Source: an uncultured Acidobacteriota bacterium (lineage in GTDB: Bacteria; Acidobacteriota; Vicinamibacteria; Vicinamibacterales; CAVVIG01). Taken from it: a stretch of 40,423 bases of DNA. How positions within the stretch are numbered: the first letter of the stretch is position 1; every line of letters starts with the position of its first letter. The notes under the pieces were generated by a model, which was not told the origin of the DNA, did no database searches, and saw only the letters and a program-made list of their open reading frames with translations. The translations under genes were made by a program, and so were the position numbers. The stretch spans positions 1-40,423 of the forward strand of contig CADEDC010000007.1 in assembly GCA_902825985.1 (NCBI GenBank), given 5' to 3'. Shown here one piece after another: positions 8,965 to 17,161 of the stretch.

Positions 8965-9347
8965 CCCGACGCCTCATCAGCTCCGGATCGACATTCGAGC
9001 ACGACATCGGTTACTCCCGGGCTGTCGTTGACGACGACTGGATCTTCGTCTCGGGCACCACCGGTTTCGACTACGCGACGATGACGATCGCGGACGATCT
9101 GGTGGCGCAGACCGAGCAGTGCCTGAAGAACATCGAGCAGGCGCTGGCCGAGGCGGACGCCACGCTGGCCGATGTCGTGCGGGTCACCTACGTGCTCCCC
9201 GACGGCGCCAGCTTCCCGCAGTGCTGGCCGATTCTGCGCCGCTACTTTGGCGAGGTCCGGCCGGCCGCCATGATGATCTCGGCCGGCCTCGCGGATCCGC
9301 GGATGCGCATCGAGATCGAAGTGACCGCGCGCCGCCGCCGACGGTAA
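8961..9347 (+). CDS. RidA/YjgF family protein
   Basis: This 128-residue protein belongs to the RidA (YjgF/YER057c/UK114) family of trimeric enamine/imine deaminases, which remove reactive 2-aminoacrylate-like intermediates. Family features seen are SRAVVDDDWIFVSGTTGFD, the helix QTEQCLKNIEQALAEADATL with VVRVTYVL, and the C-terminal FGEVRPAAMMISAGLADPRMRIEIEVTA. In RidA a conserved arginine near this last block binds the substrate carboxylate; RP or DPR here could provide it, so activity is plausible but not certain. The C-terminus is a run of arginines. ATG overlaps the UPF0182 stop by four bases, making it the third gene of a coupled unit. Why a RidA protein is tied to UPF0182 is not known. 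Confidence 0.9.
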   Translation: MTRRLISSGSTFEHDIGYSRAVVDDDWIFVSGTTGFDYATMTIADDLVAQTEQCLKNIEQALAEADATLADVVRVTYVLPDGASFPQCWPILRRYFGEVRPAAMMISAGLADPRMRIEIEVTARRRRR

Positions 9348-9350
9348 CGC

Positions 9351-9364
9351 AGCGCCGTGGCGCT
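9351..9364 (+). terminator. Short palindrome after the RidA gene
   Basis: AGCGCC and GGCGCT form a perfect 14-bp palindrome four bases after the stop codon, followed by another GGCGCC. Without a T-run it is only a weak terminator candidate for the 5411-9347 unit. Confidence 0.3.
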
Positions 9365-9393
9365 GGCGCCCACCGCCGTCGCGGACCGGCGTG

Positions 9394-9399
9394 TACAAT
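9394..9399 (+). promoter_or_regulatory. Candidate -10 box TACAAT of the FKBP gene
   Basis: TACAAT in the context GTACAATGCC, 18 nt before the ATG at 9418. The same context occurs before the topoisomerase A gene (19497). Expected transcription start is near 9406, just before the AAAGGA ribosome site. No -35 match at normal spacing. Confidence 0.45.
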
Positions 9400-9417
9400 G
9401 CCGGTGAAAGGATGCCG

Positions 9418-10221
9418 ATGCGACTTACTTCACCCACCGTCGCCGTCGCCATGTGCCTGACGGCGGCGACGGCGTTGGCACAGACACCGAAGATGATTCC
9501 TGCCCCTGCAGACGTGGCCGCCGCTCCGGCGGGCACCACCAAGACGGCGAGCGGCCTGGCGTCCCGCGTTCTCAAAGCGGGATCCGGTACGACCCGTCCG
9601 TCGAAGACGGATCTCGTGACCGTGCACTACACCGGCTGGACGACCGACGGAAAGATGTTCGACAGTTCGGTCGCCCGCGGCGAGCCGGCGACGTTCCCGC
9701 TGGATCGCGTCATTGCCGGCTGGACGGAAGGCGTACAGCTGATGGTGCCGGGCGAAACGCGCCGCTTCTGGATTCCCGAGGCGCTCGCGTATCAGGGCCG
9801 CCGCGATCCGAAGGGCATGCTCGTGTTCGACGTCGAGCTGCTGTCGTTCAACCCGTCACCGACGCAGGCGCCGGCCGATGTGAAAGCGGCGCCGGCCGAT
9901 GCGAAGAAGACCGCCAGCGGCCTTGCCTACAAGGTCATCAAGGCGGGTACCGGGAAGGATCATCCGCGCGCCACGAATCAGGTCACGGTGCACTACTCGG
10001 GCTGGACCACTGACGGCAAGCTGTTCGACAGCTCGGTGCTGCGCGGGCAGCCGGCGACGTTCCCGCTGAATGGCGTCATCGCCGGCTGGACCGAAGGCGT
10101 GCAGCTGATGGTGGTGGGCGAGAAGACGCGCTTCTGGATTCCCGAGAAGCTGGCGTATGAAGGCAAGAGCGCTCCCTACGGACTGCTCGTCTTCGATGTG
10201 GAGCTGATCGCGATTCGGTGA
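9418..10221 (+). CDS. Exported tandem FKBP-type peptidyl-prolyl isomerase
   Basis: The 267-residue protein has a signal peptide (MRLTSPTVAVAMCLTAATALA) and two FKBP domains, at about residues 40-140 and 165-267. They catalyse cis-trans isomerisation of Xaa-Pro bonds and should act in the periplasm. Both copies keep the core: VTVHYTGWTTDGKMFDSS and VTVHYSGWTTDGKLFDSS (Tyr, Phe, Asp). Both also have VIAGWTEGVQLM (the pocket Trp), RFWIPE.LAY and the final LVFDVELL/I strand. The repeats are close at DNA level too, so this is an internal duplication. ATG at 9418 is chosen because AAAGGA lies 6 nt upstream; ATG at 9412 touches that site. Duplicated exported FKBPs usually assist folding of envelope proteins. 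The gene converges on the DUF349 gene across a large repeat element. Confidence 0.92.
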   Translation: MRLTSPTVAVAMCLTAATALAQTPKMIPAPADVAAAPAGTTKTASGLASRVLKAGSGTTRPSKTDLVTVHYTGWTTDGKMFDSSVARGEPATFPLDRVIAGWTEGVQLMVPGETRRFWIPEALAYQGRRDPKGMLVFDVELLSFNPSPTQAPADVKAAPADAKKTASGLAYKVIKAGTGKDHPRATNQVTVHYSGWTTDGKLFDSSVLRGQPATFPLNGVIAGWTEGVQLMVVGEKTRFWIPEKLAYEGKSAPYGLLVFDVELIAIR

Positions 10222-10232
10222 CCCGGCTGTAC

Positions 10233-10417
10233 AGGGCGGGTGGGCCGGGTGGGCCGGGTAGGGCAGGTAGGGACTTTACCAGCCCTACCCGGCCTACCCG
10301 GCCTACCCGCCCTACCTGCCCTACCCGCCCTACCCGCCCTACCCGGCCTACCCGCCCTACCTGCCCTACCCGGCCTACCTGCCCTACCCGGCCTACCCGC
10401 CCTACCCGGCCTACCGG
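10233..10417. repeat. Inverted repeat plus 15-unit 9-bp tandem array with G-quadruplex motifs
   Basis: Fifteen contiguous 9-bp units with consensus (C/G)CCTACC(C/T)G run from 10283 to 10417. The 40 bases at 10233-10272 are an inverted counterpart of 10283-10322. Pairing them around the 10-nt loop at 10273-10282 gives 34 Watson-Crick pairs, 3 G.U pairs and 3 mismatches. The left arm carries seven GGG runs between 10234 and 10263 with loops of 1-2 nt. On the minus strand the array reads as repeated GGGTAGGGCGGGTAGGG. Both are strong G-quadruplex motifs. The element fills the gap between the FKBP stop (10221) and the DUF349 stop (10430). Translation of the array in any frame gives only simple repeats such as Pro-Thr-Arg and is not a gene. 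Confidence 0.9.
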
Positions 10418-10429
10418 GCGGGCCCGGAA

Positions 10430-12484
10430 CTACTTCTCACCGGATACGGTCGATTCTGGAGCCGACTCACGCGGACGGCTGTCGCGCCGTGGCCCGCGAT
10501 CGCCGGAGCGGCCGGAGCCCCCGGAACCGCCGAACGCCGGACGCCCAGACGGCCGCCCACCGCCGGCGGTGGCGCGCACCGACGCGTCCGCGCGCTCGGA
10601 GATTTTGCGCACTGCACGCTGGAAGCGATCGGCCAGCTGCCGTCGTGTGGGCTCGGCCACCGGACCGAGTCGCGACCAGGCCGCCTGCGCCTGCCGTACA
10701 TCTTCCACTGCCGCTCGCCAGCGGCTGTCGTCTTCGGCCTTGCCGCCGATCGTATTGGCGGCCAGCGCTTCCTTCAACATCGCGGCGAGCCGGTTCACCG
10801 GCGACAGGTCGGCCTGCGGCGAGGCGGGACCGGAAAGCGACGCCGCCAGCTCCTCGACCTTCCTGACGAGCGCTTCCATGCGCTTGCGGTTGGCGTCCGG
10901 ATCCATGTCGGTGCCGCTGAACGCCGCCGGCCAGCGTGCAGTGAGGGCGCTGAAGGCGTCGTTGAAGCGGGCGTCGAGCGCCCGGGCGCGATCCGGGTCG
11001 ACGCCGCGCGCCGCGAGCTCGGCCTGCCAGCGCCCCCGCAGGCTGCGCACGGTCGACAGCAGGTCGGCCGGCGCCTCGGCGCCGTCGTTGGCCGCCCCCA
11101 TGGCTTCGAGCTCGGCGCAGATCGCCTCGCGAGCCGCCACCCGTTCGGCGCGCGCCGCGTTGTGGCGCTGCGCGTAGCGCTCGAAGAAGCGGTCGCAGGC
11201 GCCGCGGAAGCGCTGCCAGATGGCTTCGGACCGGCTTTTCTTCACCGGACCGATGGTCTTCCACTCCGCCTGCAGCTGCTTGATTTCGGCGGCAGCGGCG
11301 TCCCAGTCGGTGGAGTCGGCGAGCGCTTCGGCGCGGATGCACAGGGCGTCCTTGCGCGCCAGGTTCTCGGACCAGACGCCCTTGCGCTGCGCGAGGTCGG
11401 CGTTCCGGCGCGTGAAGAAGGCGTCGCACGCCGTGCGGAAGCGATCCCAAATGGCCTTCTCGCGGCCGCGCGACACCGGGCCGATGACCTTCCACTCGGC
11501 CTGCAGGTGCTTGATCGCTTCAGCGGTCTGTATCCAGGCCGTCGACTCCGAGAGCGCTTCGGCCTGTTCGCACAGCGCCATCTTCTTCGTGAGGTTCTCG
11601 GAGCGCGCCTGCGCCTCGGCGGCGAAATGCGCCTCGCACTTCGCCCAGACGGTGTCGTGCGCTGCCTTGAAGCGGCGCCAGAGCCCGTCGGCCTTGTCGC
11701 GCGGCACGTCGGCGGCGGCGCGCCACTGTTGCTGCAGTTCGCGGACCTCGCGCGCGATGGCTTCCGCGTCCTCGAGTCCGTTGAGCGCTTCCATCTTCGC
11801 GCACAGCTGTTCCTGCAGGGTGACGTTGGCCCACTTCTGCCACTCGTCCGCCTCGCGCAGTTCGTTCACCTTCGGCGCGAGCAGGTCCTGTACCGCCTTG
11901 AGGCGCGTGTGTACGTCTTCGTAGTCGGCCCGGCTCGGCATCGGCGGAATCGCCGCCAGGGCGGCGCGCACGTCACGCAGGGCACGGTCGGCCGCCTTCA
12001 GCGACAGATCGGTCTTGCCGCTCAACTGCTCGACACGCCCGAGCAGGTTGTGCATCCGCGCCAACCCTTCGCGGCGCGCCTTCACGTCGGCGTCCGGTGC
12101 CGCGGCATCGCCGTCCGGAGCGGCGACGGCCGCCGTTCCCACGGCGGCCGTCGTCACATCGGCAGATTCGGCGGCGTCGGCGGTGGCGTCAGCAGCGGCG
12201 ATGGCGTCGGTGGCGTCACCGGCGGCGGCGGCGACGTCGGCGGTCGCGTCGACGTCGACCGCCACAGGATCGGTCACGGCTCCAACCGGCGCCTCGACGA
12301 CCGGCCCCGCCGGCTCCAACTGGCTGCCGCCAGCAGCCGGGGCACCAGCCGAGGGAGCCTCCGCATCGACCTCGAGGGCGGTTGCGAGCGGCTCCGTCAC
12401 CACGGCCGTCGCCTGTGAAGCCTCAGGCGTCGAGGACGTGGGTGCGGAAGACGGCGTGGGATCGAGCAGGGCGTCGGTAGACAT
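10430..12484 (-). CDS. DUF349-repeat protein with acidic N-terminus and Arg/Gly-rich tail
   Basis: The 684-residue protein has three clear DUF349 units, aligned on WRAAADVPRDKADGLWRRF, WKVIGPVSRGREKAIWDRF and WKTIGPVKKSRSEAIWQRF. The key tryptophans are exactly 77 residues apart (about residues 254, 331 and 408). Two more divergent units follow (RWQAELAARGVD region and AWSRLGPVAEPTRRQLADRF). The fold is expected to be helical. Residues 1-130 are Ala/Asp/Val/Pro-rich and acidic, and the last 40 residues are rich in Gly, Arg and Ser (GRPSGRPAFGGSGGSGRS), like RGG-type nucleic-acid-binding tails. The family's function is unknown. The start at 12484 (MSTDALLD) is preferred because codons further upstream, to a GTG at 12646, lose the G/C third-position bias. 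AGGAAG lies 13 nt before the start, a long spacing. Confidence 0.82.
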   Translation of the reverse strand: MSTDALLDPTPSSAPTSSTPEASQATAVVTEPLATALEVDAEAPSAGAPAAGGSQLEPAGPVVEAPVGAVTDPVAVDVDATADVAAAAGDATDAIAAADATADAAESADVTTAAVGTAAVAAPDGDAAAPDADVKARREGLARMHNLLGRVEQLSGKTDLSLKAADRALRDVRAALAAIPPMPSRADYEDVHTRLKAVQDLLAPKVNELREADEWQKWANVTLQEQLCAKMEALNGLEDAEAIAREVRELQQQWRAAADVPRDKADGLWRRFKAAHDTVWAKCEAHFAAEAQARSENLTKKMALCEQAEALSESTAWIQTAEAIKHLQAEWKVIGPVSRGREKAIWDRFRTACDAFFTRRNADLAQRKGVWSENLARKDALCIRAEALADSTDWDAAAAEIKQLQAEWKTIGPVKKSRSEAIWQRFRGACDRFFERYAQRHNAARAERVAAREAICAELEAMGAANDGAEAPADLLSTVRSLRGRWQAELAARGVDPDRARALDARFNDAFSALTARWPAAFSGTDMDPDANRKRMEALVRKVEELAASLSGPASPQADLSPVNRLAAMLKEALAANTIGGKAEDDSRWRAAVEDVRQAQAAWSRLGPVAEPTRRQLADRFQRAVRKISERADASVRATAGGGRPSGRPAFGGSGGSGRSGDRGPRRDSRPRESAPESTVSGEK

Positions 12485-13045
12485 GGGGGACTGAACTTCC
12501 TGCGCGTGTGCATGTGCCGCCACACGCGTCGCCTCGGCCGCGGCGGCCGCTGGTTCAGCCATCCGCCGGGCCGCGCGCTCCCCCGAAGTTTCGGGGAATG
12601 CCGCACGCTCGCGTATGGCGTTCTTGTTCTTGCTGCGGACGGCCACCGCTGCGCGATCGACCGTTCGTCAACAACTCGACCGCACCTGTGCGGCCTGTTC
12701 TGCCTCGCCGCTCCACCGAGCCGCAAGGGGTGGCACTGAATCGAGCCTGGGACCGTTCCAGCATACGGCCGTCTGTCATGCGCGACAAGGCGACCGGGTG
12801 ATCCATCTACCCGCCATTGCCGCCGATCGCCCGCGCCACATACCGGACCACGGCGCTCCGGACTGCCTCATCCGTGTCAGACCGTGCAACCCCCGCCTCA
12901 GCCCGAAGAAGCGCCGCCCGGCCAGTGTCATACCCGTACGACGTGTGATGGGAACAACGGCCCGTGCCGAAATACGTGAGAATGGCGCCTGCAGCCACGC
13001 GCCGGCAGTCCAATCGCAATGTACCGTCGTCATTCTAGTCAATCC
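12485..13045. other. Long divergent intergenic region
   Basis: About 560 bases separate the DUF349 gene from the SGNH lipoprotein gene. Open frames exist on both strands (plus 12615-13238, minus 12776-13093), but their codon use is irregular, with many A/T third positions, and their products resemble no family, so I do not call them. The only structured site I see is the palindrome at 12581-12596. No tRNA or known small RNA was recognised. Confidence 0.6.
12581..12596. promoter_or_regulatory. Palindrome upstream of the DUF349 gene
   Basis: CCCCGAA-GT-TTCGGGG is a 7-bp-arm inverted repeat about 100 nt upstream of the DUF349 start codon. It could be an operator or a small hairpin in the leader; no protein is assigned. 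Confidence 0.3.
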
Positions 13046-13084
13046 ATGCATCTCATCCGGCACTTCCGTTGCAGCTTTCCGCGC

Positions 13085-13966
13085 ATGTTTCACAGCACTC
13101 CAATTTTGCGGATCGCCGGCCCCTTCCTCGTTTCAGGGATGCTCGCCGCCTGCAGCGGCGAATCGCCGACCTCGCCAAGCGGACCGCCGGCGGCCGGTTC
13201 CACCATCGCCTACGCCGCCGTGGGCGCCAGCGACGTGACCGGCGTCGGATCGTCGGTGCCGTGCCTCCCGTACACCGATTGTCCGGATGGGCGCGGTTAT
13301 GCGTTCGTGACCGCGCGCACCCTCCGCGGTCAGGGGTACACGGTCAACGTGACGAATCTCGGCATCCCCACCGGTGTCATCAGCCGCAGCTTCCAGGATC
13401 TCGGCAACCAGCTCGGTCGTACCGTCCTGGGCAATTTCATCAGTCAGGAGGCGCCGTTCGTCCCGGCTGACGCAACGCTGATTACGATTTTCGCCGGCGC
13501 CAACGAAGTGAATCTCATCACCAGCGCGCTCGGCAGCGGTGCCGGCGGCAACGATCCGGTCGGCTACATCGACCAGCAGGTGACGACCTTCGGCAGCGAC
13601 TTCCGGCAGCTGATGACGGCACTGCGCACCCAGGCGCCGCGCGCCCGCTACGTCATTCTCAACGTGCCGAACGTGGCCGGCATGCCCTTCCTGGTCGGCG
13701 GCTCGCTGTCCCAGCGCCAGGCGGCACAGCGTGCCTCGGTGCGGATGACGACCACCGTCGTCAACGCCCAGGCCGGGAACGACGTCGCCGTCGTCGATCT
13801 GATGTGCGATGGCCGACTCTACGACCGGAACAACTACTCGGGCGACGGCTTCCATCCGAACGACGCCGGCTACGCCGTCATCGGCGAGGCGATCGTCCGT
13901 GCCGCGACGAGCGGCTCCTATCCGGCGCCGAGCGGCAGCTGCGGCCCGATGACGCTCGTCCCCTAG
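13085..13966 (+). CDS. SGNH/GDSL-type hydrolase lipoprotein
   Basis: The 293-residue product starts with a lipoprotein signal: MFHSTPILRIAGPFLVSGML followed by the lipobox Ala-Ala-Cys, cysteine 22. The mature part has SGNH hydrolase blocks. Block I is AYAAVGASDVTG, with the catalytic Ser in GAS instead of GDS. The block III region is TIFAGANEVNLI (Asn). Block V is DGFHPNDAGYAVIGEAI, with the Asp-x-x-His pair. The family includes lipases, esterases and acetyl-xylan or peptidoglycan deacetylases; the substrate cannot be told. Five further cysteines occur in the mature protein, so disulfides are possible. An upstream in-frame ATG at 13046 has a CATTCT -10-like box 9 nt before it and is a real alternative start; neither has a good ribosome site. 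Confidence 0.85.
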   Translation: MFHSTPILRIAGPFLVSGMLAACSGESPTSPSGPPAAGSTIAYAAVGASDVTGVGSSVPCLPYTDCPDGRGYAFVTARTLRGQGYTVNVTNLGIPTGVISRSFQDLGNQLGRTVLGNFISQEAPFVPADATLITIFAGANEVNLITSALGSGAGGNDPVGYIDQQVTTFGSDFRQLMTALRTQAPRARYVILNVPNVAGMPFLVGGSLSQRQAAQRASVRMTTTVVNAQAGNDVAVVDLMCDGRLYDRNNYSGDGFHPNDAGYAVIGEAIVRAATSGSYPAPSGSCGPMTLVP

Positions 13967-13970
13967 CCCA

Positions 13971-13988
13971 CGGCACACCACCGTGCCG
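13971..13988 (+). terminator. Hairpin after the SGNH hydrolase gene
   Basis: CGGCAC and GTGCCG form a perfect 6-bp stem with a 6-nt loop 4 nt after the stop codon. There is no strong T-run. Probable 3'-end structure. Confidence 0.4.
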
Positions 13989-14058
13989 ACCGTGTAGGGT
14001 TCACGCTCGGCGTCGCTTATCACTCCGCGCTCCGGCCGCTCGGTGCTACCGTCATCGG

Positions 14059-14694
14059 GTGCGTTTCACCGAGGCCCGCGCCCAGCTCGAGACCGCCCTG
14101 CGCGGTCCCCTGCCCGGTAGCGCGGCCCAGCAGCAGCTCGCCCCGATTCCGGCGCGCACCTGGCCGGACGGCCTCGACGCGGCGCGCGTCCGCCACGCCG
14201 CCGGACTGCTGCTGCTGTTCCCGCTCGACGACGTCGCCCATCTCGTCGTCACCCTGCGCGCCGACACGTTGCGCCACGGCGGCCAGATTTCGCTGCCCGG
14301 CGGCGTCGTCGAACCGGGCGAAACGCTCGAACAGGCGGCGCTCCGTGAGGCGCATGAGGAAATTGCGCTGCCGCCGGCGCTCGTCCGCACGCTGGGACGG
14401 CTGACCCCGGTGGACATCCACGTCAGCGGATTCCGGCTGCATCCGATCGTCGGCGTCGCCGACGAGCGGCCGGCCCTGCGACCGGCCGACGGCGAGGTGG
14501 CGCGGGTGATCGAAATCCCGGTTGCCGCCCTTCTCGACCCGCGGGCGCTGACCTGGCGCACGCTGAAGCGGGACGGCCAGGCCTATCAGGTGCCGACGCT
14601 GGTCGTGCAGGGGGCGGACATCTGGGGGGCGACCGCGATGGTCATCGCCGAGTTCCTGAGCCTGCTCGGCTGGCAGGGCCGCTCCTCCGGGTGA
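14059..14694 (+). CDS. Nudix hydrolase, CoA pyrophosphatase type (NudL-like)
   Basis: The 211-residue protein carries the Nudix box as GVVEPGETLEQAALREAHEEI (positions about 80-100), with the metal-binding REAHEE core. The final Gly of the consensus is Ala. Just before it lies TLRHGGQISLPGG, which matches the UPF0035 signature separating CoA diphosphatases (NudL/YeaB, Nudt7) from other Nudix enzymes. These cleave CoA to 3',5'-ADP and 4'-phosphopantetheine. The start is taken at GTG 14059 because it gives the normal family length; the upstream frame runs inside the SGNH gene. No clear ribosome site is seen. The stop overlaps the first base of the large dyad that precedes glnN. Confidence 0.85.
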   Translation: MRFTEARAQLETALRGPLPGSAAQQQLAPIPARTWPDGLDAARVRHAAGLLLLFPLDDVAHLVVTLRADTLRHGGQISLPGGVVEPGETLEQAALREAHEEIALPPALVRTLGRLTPVDIHVSGFRLHPIVGVADERPALRPADGEVARVIEIPVAALLDPRALTWRTLKRDGQAYQVPTLVVQGADIWGATAMVIAEFLSLLGWQGRSSG

Positions 14695-14729
14695 TCGTGA
14701 AATGATGCAACTTATGCAGATTTCACGAT
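14694..14729. promoter_or_regulatory. 36-bp dyad upstream of glnN
   Basis: Perfect 10-bp arms, ATCGTGAAAT (14694-14703) and ATTTCACGAT (14720-14729), flank a 16-nt centre that itself holds two TGCA palindromes separated by ACTTA. As RNA it would fold into a 10-bp stem, a small internal loop and a 4-bp apical stem. It begins on the last base of the Nudix stop codon and lies 50-85 nt upstream of the glnN -35 box. There is no T-run, so an operator or activator site is at least as likely as a terminator. Confidence 0.6.
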
Positions 14730-14778
14730 GCACCAGGCCACGTTCTCAGGCTAAAACGACAAAGGTGTAGCTATATTC

Positions 14779-14808
14779 TTGCGAATTCTGCACGCCGTGG
14801 GGGATAAT
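14779..14808 (+). promoter_or_regulatory. Sigma-70-type promoter of glnN
   Basis: TTGCGA (14779-14784) and GATAAT (14803-14808) are 18 nt apart and placed in a locally AT-rich stretch. Transcription would start near 14815, leaving a leader of about 100 nt before glnN. A second possible -10, TATATT, lies at 14773. Confidence 0.6.
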
Positions 14809-14918
14809 GCGGACATCGAACAGCCGCGCCTAGATCCGCCGGTCCCGCGGATCGCACATGATTCTTCACAGCACAAGTCGCAGTGTCGCTGCTGAACGGC
14901 TGCCAAAAGGGGGAGATG

Positions 14919-17093
14919 ATGGGTTCTGCAGTGTTGGGCGAAGCGATCAGCGCCATCCGCGACTGGTCGATCGGCAAGGAACAGACCGTCGGCGGACCGA
15001 GCGCCACCGACTCGTTCGGCAGCCTCGTGTTCAATGACGGCGTCCAGGAGAAGCGCCTGCCGAAGGCGGTCTACCACGCGCTGCGGCGCACCATCTCGCA
15101 CGGCGAGGCGCTCGATCAGTCGATGGCCGATGCGATTGCCGCCGCGGTGAAGGACTGGGCCGTCGAGCACGGCGCCACGCATTACACCCACTGGTTCCAG
15201 CCGCTCACCGGCATCACTGCCGAGAAGCACGATTCGTTTCTGAATCCGACCACGAACGGCAAGGCGGTGGCCGAGTTCTCCGGCAAGGAATTGATCAAGG
15301 GCGAACCGGACGCCTCGAGTTTCCCGTCGGGCGGCATGCGCAGCACCTTCGAGGCGCGCGGCTACACCGCCTGGGACCCGACCTCCCCGCCGTGGCTGCT
15401 GCGCAGCGGCGGCGCCGTCACGCTGGTCATTCCGACCGCGTTCGTGAGCTGGACCGGTGAGGCGCTCGACAAGAAGACGCCGCTGCTCCGCTCGATGGAA
15501 GCCCTGTCCAAGCAGGCGCTCCGCATCCTGAAGCTGTTCGGCTCCAAGGCCGAGCGGGTCATCACGACCTGCGGGCCCGAGCAGGAGTACTTCCTGATCG
15601 ATCGCTACTTCTACCTGTCACGTCCCGACCTGATCAACGCCGGCCGGACGCTGTTCGGCGCCAAGCCGCCGAAGGGGCAGGAACTCGAGGATCAGTACTT
15701 CGGCGCCATTCCCGACCGCGTGCTGGCGTTCATGAACGAGGTCGAGTCCGAGCTCTACAAGGTCGGCGTGCCGGTCAAGACGCGCCACAACGAAGTGGCG
15801 CCGAGCCAGTACGAGATCGCACCGATCTTCGAGAACGCGAACGTCGCCACCGATCATCAGATGATGGTCATGGAGACGCTGAAGCGTGTCGCGCCGAAGT
15901 TCGGCATGGCCTGCCTGCTGCACGAGAAGCCATTTGCCGGTGTCAACGGATCGGGCAAGCACCTGAACTGGTCGATGAGCGACGACGAGGGCAACAATCT
16001 GCTGTCGCCGGGCGCCAACGCGCACGACAACATCCAGTTCCTCGTCTTCTGCTGCGCCGTCATCCAGGCGGTGAACCGCTGGCAGGGGCTGCTGCGCGCG
16101 ACCATCGCCAGCGCCGGCAACGACCACCGGCTCGGCGCCAACGAGGCCCCGCCGGCCATCATCTCGATCTTCCTCGGCGACATGCTCACCGAGATCATGG
16201 AGCAGATCGAGAAGGGCGGCGCCAAGTCGACGAAGAGCGGCGGCGTCCTCGACACCGGCGTCCTCGCCCTGCCGAAGCTGCCGCGCGACGCCGGCGATCG
16301 CAACCGCACCAGCCCGTTCGCGTTCACCGGCAACAAGTTCGAGTTCCGCGCCGTCTCGTCGGGCCAGAGCATCTCGTATCCGAACACGGCGCTGAACATC
16401 GCCGTGACCGAGTCGATCGACGAGATCGCGACGCTCCTCGAGAAGGCGGTCGCCGGCGGCAAGAAGCTCGAGGCGGCGGTCGCCGACCTCCTGCCGAAGA
16501 TCGTGAAGCAGAACAAGCGGATCATCTTCAACGGCAACGGCTATTCGAAGGAGTGGGAGAAGGAAGCGGCCAAGCGCGGCCTCCTGAACCTGAAGAACAC
16601 GGTCGATGCACTGCCGCAGATGGTCACCAAGGAGACCATCGCGCTGTTCGAGAAGTACAAGGTGCTCAACCAGCGCGAAGTGCACGCGCGCTTCGAGATC
16701 ATGGTCGAGACCTACAACAAGACCGTGAACGTCGAGGGCAACCTGATGGTGCTGATGGCGAACCGCTACGTGCTGCCGGCCGCCCTCGAGTACCAGAAGC
16801 AGGTGGCCCACAGCGTCGCGGCGGTGAAGGCGGCGGGCGGCAAGTCGGTCGAGGGCAAGAAGCTGCTCGACAAGGTGGTCAAGCTCACCGACGACTTCAA
16901 GCGCCGCACCGACAAGCTGCAGGCGGCGCTCGAACACGAGAGCAACTCGGCCGAGAAGCACGCCAAGCACTTCCGGGATGCGGTCATCCCGGCGATGACC
17001 GCGGTTCGCGAAACGGCCGACACGCTCGAGTCGATCATCCCGCACGAGGTGTGGCCGCTCGCGACCTATCGCGAGATGCTGTTCATCAAGTAG
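14919..17093 (+). CDS. glnN: Glutamine synthetase type III
   Basis: The 724-residue enzyme is a type III glutamine synthetase (GlnN), which makes glutamine from glutamate, ammonia and ATP and forms dodecamers. The length (about 725) and sequence separate it from type I (about 470). The N-terminal GSIII region includes [20 protein letters not shown]. The catalytic core includes [69 protein letters not shown] and [15 protein letters not shown]. The C-terminal GSIII-specific domain holds a long coiled coil. Two adjacent ATG codons (14916, 14919) follow AAGGGGGAG; the second has the better spacing. Type III enzymes often act under nitrogen limitation, and the dyad and promoter upstream suggest control at transcription. 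No glnB or ntrBC genes are nearby. Confidence 0.96.
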   Translation: MGSAVLGEAISAIRDWSIGKEQTVGGPSATDSFGSLVFNDGVQEKRLPKAVYHALRRTISHGEALDQSMADAIAAAVKDWAVEHGATHYTHWFQPLTGITAEKHDSFLNPTTNGKAVAEFSGKELIKGEPDASSFPSGGMRSTFEARGYTAWDPTSPPWLLRSGGAVTLVIPTAFVSWTGEALDKKTPLLRSMEALSKQALRILKLFGSKAERVITTCGPEQEYFLIDRYFYLSRPDLINAGRTLFGAKPPKGQELEDQYFGAIPDRVLAFMNEVESELYKVGVPVKTRHNEVAPSQYEIAPIFENANVATDHQMMVMETLKRVAPKFGMACLLHEKPFAGVNGSGKHLNWSMSDDEGNNLLSPGANAHDNIQFLVFCCAVIQAVNRWQGLLRATIASAGNDHRLGANEAPPAIISIFLGDMLTEIMEQIEKGGAKSTKSGGVLDTGVLALPKLPRDAGDRNRTSPFAFTGNKFEFRAVSSGQSISYPNTALNIAVTESIDEIATLLEKAVAGGKKLEAAVADLLPKIVKQNKRIIFNGNGYSKEWEKEAAKRGLLNLKNTVDALPQMVTKETIALFEKYKVLNQREVHARFEIMVETYNKTVNVEGNLMVLMANRYVLPAALEYQKQVAHSVAAVKAAGGKSVEGKKLLDKVVKLTDDFKRRTDKLQAALEHESNSAEKHAKHFRDAVIPAMTAVRETADTLESIIPHEVWPLATYREMLFIK

Positions 17094-17161
17094 GGCGCGG
17101 CAGTCGGATCCCGGACGGTTCACCGGCTCCGGGGTCACTCCCAGGCTGGCGCGACACCACC

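Noticed and set aside
10283..10417. Possible CRISPR array
   Set aside because: Units are 9 bp and contiguous, with no spacers and no cas genes.
10218..11177. Plus-strand open frame with Pro-Thr-Arg repeats over the tandem array
   Set aside because: It is a by-product of a 9-bp repeat without stop codons, followed by sequence antisense to the DUF349 gene; no start signal and no family.
12862..13050. Two 20-bp segments resembling each other (around 12867 and 13031)
   Set aside because: Only about 14 of 20 bases match; likely chance.
12615..13238. Plus- and minus-strand frames in the intergenic region before the SGNH gene
   Set aside because: Codon use lacks the G/C third-position bias of neighbours, no family match, no ribosome site.
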